Under the pieces are notes generated by a model. It searched no databases. It was given only the letters and a program-made list of their open reading frames with translations, and was not told where the DNA came from. Positions 53,855 through 60,506 of a DNA stretch of 64,000 nt are shown here, piece after piece. The DNA is from Patulibacter sp. SYSU D01012 (GTDB lineage Bacteria > Actinomycetota > Thermoleophilia > Solirubrobacterales > Solirubrobacteraceae): contig NZ_JAFMTB010000001.1 of the NCBI RefSeq assembly GCF_017916475.1, positions 1 to 64,000 of the forward strand, in the 5' to 3' direction. A program made the translations under genes and the position numbers. How positions within the stretch are numbered: position 1 is the first letter of the stretch; the number at the start of each line of letters is the position of its first letter.

Positions 53855-53960
53855 GCCGGCGGACGCGCCGCTCGGCGCCCCCGCGGCGGCGGTCGCGGCC
53901 GCCCGGGCGGCCGCGGCGCGGCGGCGGGCCGCCACCCGGCGCCCGCTCGCGGCGCGCGGC
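53855..53960 (-). pseudogene. Relic of the Ala/Arg-rich tail of a sigma-fusion gene
   Basis: About 106 bases align with 42154-42262, inside the tail of the copy A sigma-fusion gene, with roughly nine in ten bases identical and a 2-base deletion that breaks the frame. No sigma, zinc-finger or membrane segment survives nearby. It indicates a third, decayed copy or a recombination scar. The rest of 53720-54069 holds no gene. Confidence 0.65.
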
Positions 53961-54069
53961 CCCGCCCGCTGCCGCCCGGCGCGTCCGCCGACCCACCGCG
54001 GCCGCGCGCCCGTCCCCGCGACGCAGTCCGTGGGGGGGCGTCGCGCACCACGTCGCGACAGGAGGGCGG

Positions 54070-54684
54070 ATGCCCCACACCGAACCTCCACCGGCGCTCG
54101 ACCACCCCGGCCCCGCGGCGCGCTTCGTGCCCGCGCACCCCGGCAACGCGCGGCTGGCGCTCGAGCTCATCACCCATCCGTCGCTCCCCTACGCCCCCGA
54201 GGTGGACCTGGCGCCGCGGCTGCGTCCGCTCGTGCGCGAGGCCGCGCTGCTGCTGCCGCCGCTCGCGGCCGCCGCGCACGGGTTCGGGCTGCAGCAGCGG
54301 CTGGAGGAGGACCTGGACCTGCCGACGCTCGACGTCACCCGGGCGCGGCTGCAGGGGCACGCCGCCGGGATCGTGCGCCGCTTGCTGACCGCCGCCGCGC
54401 TGCTCGGTCCGCCGCCGGAGCCCGCGACGTGGTTCGACCAGATCGTCGTCGCCGCCCAGCGCGGGGCGCTGCGGGCCCGGATCGCGGTGCGCCCCGCGGC
54501 GGAGCGCCTGACGGACGACGTCGCGTCGGCCGTCGTCGACGCGATGGCCCTGGCGAGCGCGGGCGCCCCGTTCCAGCCGGCCGGCGACCCGGCGCTCGGG
54601 TGCCTGCTCGTCGCGGGCGCCGGTGACGCGCTGGCGCTGTTCGTCCTCGCCGGCGGCGGGGTGGCCGACCACCCCGCGCCGTAG
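54070..54684 (+). CDS. Hypothetical protein
   Basis: A 204-residue Ala/Leu/Pro-rich protein that I cannot assign. It seems helical and soluble, with LVREAALLLPPLAAAAHGFGLQQRLEEDLDLPTLDVTRARL in the first half and PATWFDQIVVAAQRGALRARIAVRPAAERLTDDVASAVVDAMA in the second. No signal peptide or metal motif. The ATG is preceded by a strong Shine-Dalgarno (AGGAGGGCGG), so expression is likely. It converges with cbtA downstream; no operon partner. Confidence 0.7.
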   Translation: MPHTEPPPALDHPGPAARFVPAHPGNARLALELITHPSLPYAPEVDLAPRLRPLVREAALLLPPLAAAAHGFGLQQRLEEDLDLPTLDVTRARLQGHAAGIVRRLLTAAALLGPPPEPATWFDQIVVAAQRGALRARIAVRPAAERLTDDVASAVVDAMALASAGAPFQPAGDPALGCLLVAGAGDALALFVLAGGGVADHPAP

Positions 54685-54717
54685 CGCCGCCGCGGCGGCG
54701 CCCCGGCGCGGGCGGGG

Positions 54718-55482
54718 TCAGACCGTCTCGGGCGCCGCGTCGCCCGCCGGGCGGCGCGCCCAGGCGGGCCGGCCCTCGACGGCGCGCTCGGCGGCCAGGC
54801 CGAACCCGAACGCCAGCGTCGCCCACAGGATCGCCTGGGTGCCCAGGTTCGCCAGGCGGAAGTCCCACAGGATCTGGGGCGGGAAGCCGGCCCGGACCTC
54901 GTTCTGCGCCGGCAGCGCCAGGTGCGCGACCGCGATCAGCAGCGCGAACAGCACGGCGCCGGCCGTCAGGCCGTTGCCCGCGCCCCAGCGGACCGCGACC
55001 TGGCGGCCCAGCCGCACCGCCGCCACCACCGCGACGAGGGCGATGATGATGAGCACGAAGAACCACTCCGTGCGCTCGTTGATCGTGTCGCCCGAGCCGA
55101 CCGCCGGCGGGTTGGCCGGGTACTTCGTCAGCGGGACGAGGACGGTGGCGAGGAAGCCGAGGCCGCAGATCGCGGCGACGGTGGCGCGGGCGCGCAGCCG
55201 GCTCGCGCGGCCGTAGGCGATGCCGAAGACGAGGGACAGGAAGCCCCCGATCGCCACGGAGAAGACGAGGACGCCGACGCCGAGCCCCCACGTCTCCTGG
55301 ACGCTGCGGGTGACGACGGGCGCCTCCTCGGCGGCGCCGGGATCGGCGGCCGCGGCGGCGGCCTCCTCGACCGCGATGGCGGCGCGGACGGGCGGCTCGC
55401 CGACGAAGTGGGCCCAGAGGAACGCGAGCGCGCCGGCCACCAGGCCGGCGATCATCCCGCGCACCAGGAGCGTGCGCATCAT
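54718..55482 (-). CDS. cbtA: CbtA cobalt transporter subunit
   Basis: A 254-residue membrane protein with about five helices. The N-terminus LLVRGMIAGLVAGALAFLWAHFVGEPPVRAAIAVEE, with its conserved GEP loop, is typical of CbtA. Middle helices include GVLVFSVAIGGFLSLVFGIAYGRAS and FFVLIIIALVAVVAAVRLG. With CbtB it forms a predicted cobalt uptake system found under cobalamin riboswitches. Start at the first of two consecutive Met codons (55482). It lies 35 bases downstream of cbtB. Confidence 0.9.
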   Translation of the reverse strand: MMRTLLVRGMIAGLVAGALAFLWAHFVGEPPVRAAIAVEEAAAAAADPGAAEEAPVVTRSVQETWGLGVGVLVFSVAIGGFLSLVFGIAYGRASRLRARATVAAICGLGFLATVLVPLTKYPANPPAVGSGDTINERTEWFFVLIIIALVAVVAAVRLGRQVAVRWGAGNGLTAGAVLFALLIAVAHLALPAQNEVRAGFPPQILWDFRLANLGTQAILWATLAFGFGLAAERAVEGRPAWARRPAGDAAPETV

Positions 55483-55517
55483 GCGGGTGTGCTCCGCTGT
55501 CGCTCGAGGATCCCCGC

Positions 55518-55745
55518 CTAGTGGCAGGGGAAGCCGAGCAGGTGGCGGGCGTCGTGCACGAACTCGTGCACGCTGGAGCCGGCGAAGACGCTGGTCGCGC
55601 CCTCCTCGGCCCCGACGAAGTAGATCGCCAGCATCAGGACGACGCCCGCGAAGATCCAGTAGGGCAGCAGGCCCTTGAGCGAGACGACGGGCGCCGGGAC
55701 GGCGGTCGGCTGCGCGGCGGGCTCGATGGCGGCTGGAGTGCTCAT
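55518..55745 (-). CDS. cbtB: CbtB cobalt transporter subunit
   Basis: A 75-residue protein with one membrane helix (YWIFAGVVLMLAIYFVGAEEG) and the C-terminal metal-binding-type motif HEFVHDARHLLGFPCH, with four His, that marks the CbtB family. It is the first gene after a cobalamin riboswitch and precedes cbtA. CbtB is thought to supply a metal site for the permease CbtA. ATG start at 55745 immediately follows the riboswitch region by about 30 bases. Confidence 0.94.
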   Translation of the reverse strand: MSTPAAIEPAAQPTAVPAPVVSLKGLLPYWIFAGVVLMLAIYFVGAEEGATSVFAGSSVHEFVHDARHLLGFPCH

Positions 55746-55774
55746 GCTCGGTCCTTTCCGGGATCACGCGTCCC

Positions 55775-55905
55775 GGTCGTGGGATGGGCAGGCGGGGCGA
55801 GTCTCTGGCTCCCGGGCCCGAAGGCTCCGGTCACAGTGGCGCGACCGCGCCGGTCTTCCACCGGCTTCCTCGCGCCCCCCTGCGGACCGCGTCAGCATAC
55901 CGGGC
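55775..55905 (-). ncRNA. Cobalamin (adenosylcobalamin) riboswitch
   Basis: Minus-strand leader of cbtB. It shows GAAGCCGGTGGAAGACCGG, then GCGGTCGCGCCACTGTGACCGG with the B12-box core GCCACTGT (55840-55833), and AGCCAGAGACTC before CCTGCC, in the family order. High cobalamin should shut off cbtBA, most likely by sequestering the ribosome site, since the leader ends close to the start. Confidence 0.92.
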
Positions 55906-55955
55906 TCGTGACGCACGTCACGATCGCCGGTCGCGTTGCGGCGGGGTTGCGGGCA

Positions 55956-56456
55956 TCACAGGAGCGCCAGCGCGCCGCCGACGGCGATCGGCGCCCAGGC
56001 GAGTGCGCACGCCGCGGCGATGCCCACCGCCACCGGCCCCACCGCCCCGCGCGCGGGGCCCGTCCGCGCGATCTCGCGCAGGAGCCAGGGCGCGTGCACC
56101 GCGCCGCACGCCAGCCACGAGAGGCCGGCGCCGACCAGGGCGGCCCACGCCAGCGGCGCCGCGGGGAGCAGTGCCACGGCCGCCAGCATCGTCGCCGCGG
56201 CGACGGGCACGCACGCCGCCCGGCGACGGGCGAGCGCCCGGTCCCGGCCGGCACGCGACGCGGACGGCGGACGGACGGGCGCGACGGGCGCCGCCACGGG
56301 GCCCCGCGACCGCGGCACGGCCGACCGGGGACGGCCGACGCGCGCCGACGACGGGGCGTCGGCGGCGCCGGTCGCCGGGCGGGCGAAGGTGTCCTCCGGG
56401 ACCGAGACCTGCATGGCGGCGCGCATCACCCGGCTGTCGGCCGCGAGCCCCGCCAT
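55956..56456 (-). CDS. Hypothetical membrane protein
   Basis: A 166-residue protein with a polar N-terminus (Arg/Ser/Pro-rich, about 75 residues) and three membrane helices at about 85-165 (AACVPVAAATMLAAVALLPAA, WAALVGAGLSWLACGAVHAPWLL, AVGIAAACALAWAPIAVGGAL). No family recognised. The ATG at 56456 is directly preceded by eleven G residues on the coding strand; ATG codons at 56426 and 56414 are alternatives. It lies between the aquaporin gene and the riboswitch and could be co-transcribed from the aquaporin promoter. Confidence 0.55.
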   Translation of the reverse strand: MAGLAADSRVMRAAMQVSVPEDTFARPATGAADAPSSARVGRPRSAVPRSRGPVAAPVAPVRPPSASRAGRDRALARRRAACVPVAAATMLAAVALLPAAPLAWAALVGAGLSWLACGAVHAPWLLREIARTGPARGAVGPVAVGIAAACALAWAPIAVGGALALL

Positions 56457-56467
56457 CCCCCCCCCCC
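56457..56467. repeat. 11-nt poly-C/poly-G tract abutting a start codon
   Basis: Eleven C residues on the plus strand; on the coding minus strand a run of G ends exactly at the ATG of the 55956-56456 gene, where a Shine-Dalgarno would be. Confidence 0.8.
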
Positions 56468-56522
56468 ACGCGTTCGCCGGGACCGCCGCCGGAAGGGGGA
56501 GACCAGAGCTCGGGCCGGCGCC

Positions 56523-57230
56523 TCAGTCGCGCTCCCGGCGCAGCGCCCCGTAGAGCAGCGCGCCCGCCGTCGCGCCCAGCAGCGGCCCGACGACGAACAC
56601 CCACAGGTCGTCCCAGTGGCCGGCCACCAGGTCGGGACCGATCGTCCGCGCCGGGTTGACCGACGTGCCGGTGACGGGGATGCCGACGAGGTGGATGGCC
56701 GCGAGGGCGAAGCCGATCGCCAGCGGGGCGACGCCGGGCGTCACGCGACGGTCGGTCGCAACGCTGACGATGACGAACAGGAAGATGGCGGAGAGGACGA
56801 CCTCGACGAGCAGCCCCGACCCCACGCCCACGCCCTCCGCGACCGCGTTGTTGCCGAGCGTCTCGGCGTCCGGGAAGACCCCCTTCAGGGCGAGGGCGGC
56901 GAGGATCGCGCCGACGAGCTGCGCGGCGACGTAGTGCGGCAGCTCGCGGACGTCGTGCCGGCCGATCGCGGTCAGGGCGACGCTGACCGCCGGGTTGAGG
57001 TGACCGCCCGAGACGTGGGCGGTGGCGTAGATCGCGGCGGCGATGCCCAGGCCGAAGGCGAGCGCGATGCCGGCGACCTGCAGACCCGCGGCGTCCCCCG
57101 GGACGGCGCCGGTCAGCGCGACGGCGGCGCCGCAGCCGAGGAAGACGAGGATGAAGGTGCCGATGCCCTCGGCGAGGGCGCGGACCGCGAGCGGTGGCGC
57201 GGTCGGCTCGTGCGGGTCGGTGGTGCTCAT
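56523..57230 (-). CDS. aqpZ: Aquaporin (AqpZ-like MIP family)
   Basis: A 235-residue channel with six membrane helices and two NPA half-helices: SGGHLNPAVS (Asn79-Ala81) and TSVNPARTIGP (Asn192-Ala194). His180, Thr189 and Arg195 match the aromatic/arginine filter of AqpZ, favouring water over glycerol, though the usual Phe in helix 2 appears to be Val52. GGAGCG lies upstream of the ATG at 57230. It acts in the cytoplasmic membrane in osmotic adaptation. Followed at some distance by the hypothetical membrane protein gene on the same strand. Confidence 0.9.
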   Translation of the reverse strand: MSTTDPHEPTAPPLAVRALAEGIGTFILVFLGCGAAVALTGAVPGDAAGLQVAGIALAFGLGIAAAIYATAHVSGGHLNPAVSVALTAIGRHDVRELPHYVAAQLVGAILAALALKGVFPDAETLGNNAVAEGVGVGSGLLVEVVLSAIFLFVIVSVATDRRVTPGVAPLAIGFALAAIHLVGIPVTGTSVNPARTIGPDLVAGHWDDLWVFVVGPLLGATAGALLYGALRRERD

Positions 57231-57429
57231 GGAGCGCTCCTGGTGGTCGTGGTCCCGCGCACCGGGCGCGCGCGGTGACGCCGTACGCGTACCACCGGCG
57301 TGGGCGGCCGTGCGCGTGGCGGCCGGTTGCGTCGTTCCCGGCGCCGGGCGGCCACCGTCGAGGGCCGCCCGGCAGTGGAGCCGGCCGCGGAGCCGGCCGC
57401 GGAGGGGCCGCGGCCGTGTCGTGTCCGTG

Positions 57430-57453
57430 CGGGCGGGGCGCTGGCCCCGCCCG
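57430..57453 (-). terminator. GC hairpin after DUF11 protein gene
   Basis: Nine-base-pair stem CGGGCGGGG/CCCCGCCCG with 6-base loop, 14 bases past the stop at 57468. The remainder of 57231-57467 holds nothing recognisable. Confidence 0.65.
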
Positions 57454-57467
57454 GCGTCCGTGCGTGT

Positions 57468-60152
57468 CTAGCCCGTCACACCTCCCGCCTTCAGGCCCGT
57501 GCCGCCGACGCGGACCGTCCGACGGGCGCGGGCGGTCAGGGCGTTCGGGGACGTGGCGGTGACGACGTTCGTCCGCTTGCCGCTCGTGCCGCGCAGGGCG
57601 CGCGCGGTGAGCGTGAAGCTGACGCTGCGGCCCGCGCCGAGCGACCGGACGGTCCAGCAGCGCCGGCCGTTCGAGAGCGTGGCGGGCGCCTGCGAGCGCA
57701 CGTGGACGAGGCCCGACGGGAGCGTGTCGCAGACGCGGACGTCGCGCACGGCGCGCCGCGACGGGTTGCGCACGCGGATCGTGTAGGTGACGGTCCCGCC
57801 GGCCGCGACCGCGGCGCGGTTCGCGCGCTTGCTGAGCACGAGCGCGGGCTTCTCCACCCGCACGGTCGCCGTGCCGGTGTTGTTGCCCGGGTCCTCCGTG
57901 CTGCCGGGGGGCGGCACGACGGTCGCGGCGTTGCGCGGGGAGCCGGCCTTCACCGCGGTGGCGCGGACCGTCACCGTGACGGCCTGGCCGGGCGCGAGGG
58001 TGCCGATCGCGCACCGGACCGCGTTGCCGGTCACCGCGCAGGTGCCCTGCGGCGTGGTGGCGGCGGTGACGTCCAGCGCCGACGGCACGGCGTCGGTGAC
58101 GAGCACGCCGGGCGCCGCGTCGGGACCGGCGTTGCGGGCCACCAGGCGGTAGGTGACGACGTCACCGATGCGGACCGTCCGGCGCGACGCCGACTTCCGC
58201 ATCGACAGGTCGAAGCGCGGGACGGCGCGCGGGGTGGCCGGCGGCGGCGGCGTGGTCGTCGTCGACGTGCCCGTGTCGTTGTCGGGGTTCGGGTCCTGCG
58301 GACCCTCGACCTTCGCGGTGTTCGTCAGCGCGGCGGCCCACGTCTGCGGGGCCTTGCCGGTGACGGCGATGCGGGTGCGCTCGCCGACGGCCAGGGCGCC
58401 GACCGCGCAGGTGACCGTCCGGCCGGCCACGGTGCAGCCGTCCGTCGTCGTCGCCACGTCGGTGACGCCCTCGGGGACCGTGTCGGTGACCGTGGAGCCC
58501 GTGCTCGGCGTCGGCCCGTGGTTGGTCACCTCGAGCGTCCAGGCGATCTCGGCGCCGGGCTGCACCGTCGCCGGGCCCGTCTTCGTCAGCCCCAGGTCGG
58601 GGGCCGGCGGCGTGGTCGTCGTGTGCTCGTCCGTGTTGTTGCCCGGATCGTGATCGGGGTCGTCCCCGGTCACGGTCGCGCGGTTGGTGAGCGTCGCGTC
58701 GTAGAGCGGCGGGGCCGTGCCGGTCACGACGATCTGCGTGGCGTCGCCCGCGGCGAGGGGACCGACGACGCACGTGACCTCCCGCGCGACGACCGTGCAG
58801 CCGGGCGTGGTCGTCGCGACGTCCGTGACGCCCTCCGGGATCGTGTCGACGACGGTCGAGCCGCTGCTGGCGCCGGGGCCGGCGTTGCGCACGCCGATCG
58901 TCCACGTGATCGCGCCGCTGCGCTCCACCGTGGCGGGGCCCGTCTTCTCGAGGACCAGGTCCGGGTTCTCGACCACGAGGTCGGTCGGCGGCGGCGGGGT
59001 CAGGCCGACGACGTCGACGTCCTCGTTCGTGTGCGTGCCCTCGACGTCCGAGGTGACGTTGACGGAGACGGTGCACGACGCCTGGTTCACGCGCAGGTCG
59101 CCGCGGACGGCCACGTCGCCGCCGCCCGGGGTGACGTCGACGACGCCGTTCTCGCACGTCGTCGCCGTGGCCGGGGTGTCGGCGACGGTGACGCCGGCGG
59201 GCAGGTGGTCGACGAACGACCAGCCGGCCTTGGCGCCCAGCTCGCTCGTGTTCGTGATCGTGAAGGTGGCGCGCGAGACGCTGCCCGTGGTGACCGTCGC
59301 GGGCGAGAACGTCTTGTCGAGCGCAGGGGTGGCGTCGAGCACGCGGATGTTGTCGAAGCCGGCGTCGTTGCCGCCGCCGGACGCCTGCCCGTTGCGCATG
59401 CGGATGCCGAGCGACGGCCCGTCGAAGAGGACGGCGGCGTTGCCCGCGTACGTGCCCGTCCGGTACTCGCTCGCCCCGGTGACGCCGACGGCCGGGGCGG
59501 TCACCGTGCGGCTGCCCGCGTCGTTGCACGGGTCGATCGGCGTGGTGAAGGTGGGGATCTCCTGCGTGCCGTCCAGCAGGTAGAACTTGAACAGCGCGTG
59601 GTTGGCGAAGCAGTTCGTCTCGGCCGCGTCGACCGAGAACGTGATGAAGCGGCCCGTGCTCAGCAGCGGGATCGGCGTCGCCGTCTCGAACTGGACGTTG
59701 TCCGCGCCGGGGTCGCCCTCGGTGTACGCCGACACGGCGTGGTTGCTCGCGTTGCCGCCGAGCGCGTGGGCGATCTGCCGCACGCGGTCGTAGCTCGTCT
59801 GCAGGTCGCAGCCCGCGGCGCCCTGGGCGGCGTCGGGGCTGGAGAAGCGCAGCACCACGCCGTTGCAGCCCGTGAGCCACTCGGGGTCCGCCGTGTAGGC
59901 CCGCCCGCCGGCGCCGACGTAGTCGTCGAGCAGCACGGGCGCGTCGCCGACGCCGTTCTCGAAGTTCTCGGTGTAGATCGTCCGCGGGGCCTCCGGGACG
60001 CCGGGGGCTGCCTGCGCGGCCTGCGCGGCGCCGCCCGTCAGGGCCACGACGGCGCCGGCCGCCAGCAGCGCGCGCCACCAGCGACGCCGGGAGCTCGCCG
60101 CCGTCCGCCGTGATGTCGTGCCGTCGGGTCGCGGGGGTGGTGATGCGGTCAT
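57468..60152 (-). CDS. Large DUF11 repeat surface protein
   Basis: An 894-residue exported protein. Signal region about 20-48 (RRRWWRALLAAGAVVALTGGAAQA). Residues about 55-275 form a beta domain with TIYTENFENGVGDAPVLL and GNDAGFDNIRVLDATP, followed by one degenerate and four clear DUF11 domains beginning LVLEKTGPATVERSG, LGLTKTGPATVQPGA, LSMRKSASRRTV and LVLSKRANRAAV. It ends in LKAGGVTG without LPXTG or membrane helix, like the 47475-51209 protein (SGSYVTG). Start ATG at 60152 with CGAGG upstream. Divergent from the LuxR regulator across two identical palindromes and near a second L,D-transpeptidase gene. Confidence 0.9.
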   Translation of the reverse strand: MTASPPPRPDGTTSRRTAASSRRRWWRALLAAGAVVALTGGAAQAAQAAPGVPEAPRTIYTENFENGVGDAPVLLDDYVGAGGRAYTADPEWLTGCNGVVLRFSSPDAAQGAAGCDLQTSYDRVRQIAHALGGNASNHAVSAYTEGDPGADNVQFETATPIPLLSTGRFITFSVDAAETNCFANHALFKFYLLDGTQEIPTFTTPIDPCNDAGSRTVTAPAVGVTGASEYRTGTYAGNAAVLFDGPSLGIRMRNGQASGGGNDAGFDNIRVLDATPALDKTFSPATVTTGSVSRATFTITNTSELGAKAGWSFVDHLPAGVTVADTPATATTCENGVVDVTPGGGDVAVRGDLRVNQASCTVSVNVTSDVEGTHTNEDVDVVGLTPPPPTDLVVENPDLVLEKTGPATVERSGAITWTIGVRNAGPGASSGSTVVDTIPEGVTDVATTTPGCTVVAREVTCVVGPLAAGDATQIVVTGTAPPLYDATLTNRATVTGDDPDHDPGNNTDEHTTTTPPAPDLGLTKTGPATVQPGAEIAWTLEVTNHGPTPSTGSTVTDTVPEGVTDVATTTDGCTVAGRTVTCAVGALAVGERTRIAVTGKAPQTWAAALTNTAKVEGPQDPNPDNDTGTSTTTTPPPPATPRAVPRFDLSMRKSASRRTVRIGDVVTYRLVARNAGPDAAPGVLVTDAVPSALDVTAATTPQGTCAVTGNAVRCAIGTLAPGQAVTVTVRATAVKAGSPRNAATVVPPPGSTEDPGNNTGTATVRVEKPALVLSKRANRAAVAAGGTVTYTIRVRNPSRRAVRDVRVCDTLPSGLVHVRSQAPATLSNGRRCWTVRSLGAGRSVSFTLTARALRGTSGKRTNVVTATSPNALTARARRTVRVGGTGLKAGGVTG

Positions 60153-60368
60153 GGGAACCTCGGGGGGATGGGTGGTCGTCGCCGGACGGCGCGATGTGGT
60201 CGTGGGCGGGCCCCGCCCGTCGCCCGGAGGGCGGGACGTGGCCCCGCCCGGGGGCGACAGGTGGGCACCCGGCCACGGTGTGTGCTGGTGCGCCGCGGGG
60301 TCGACGGGGTGTGCGGGACGCCGCGACCGTAGCCCCGGCCACGACGCGAGCGGAAGGGCCGCGGGCTC

Positions 60369-60383
60369 CTTCACCCGGGTGAT
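60369..60383. promoter_or_regulatory. Palindromic operator TCACCCGGGTGA, copy 1
   Basis: Contains a perfect 12-bp palindrome (60371-60382) within CTTCACCCGGGTGAT. The same 15-mer occurs inverted at 60434-60448. Both lie in the 354-base gap between the divergent DUF11 and LuxR genes; the remainder of the gap is GC-rich with short hairpins and no gene. Confidence 0.7.
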
Positions 60384-60433
60384 CGCGCACGACCCGGAGG
60401 GCGGTCCGACGTGCACGCTGCACACATCCCGAA

Positions 60434-60448
60434 ATCACCCGGGTGAAG
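60434..60448. promoter_or_regulatory. Palindromic operator TCACCCGGGTGA, copy 2
   Basis: Perfect palindrome at 60435-60446, 64 bases from copy 1 (about six helical turns) and 59 bases before the LuxR start. Confidence 0.7.
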
Positions 60449-60506
60449 TTCGCCCCTCATTGCGTTTTCCGATCACACCGCGACGTGGGGTTGGCAGCAT
60501 GCCTGC

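Noticed and set aside
54335-55291. Minus-strand frame extending cbtA-like sequence into the 54070-54684 gene
   Set aside because: Different frame from CbtA and only Arg/Gly-rich; the plus-strand gene there has a strong Shine-Dalgarno.
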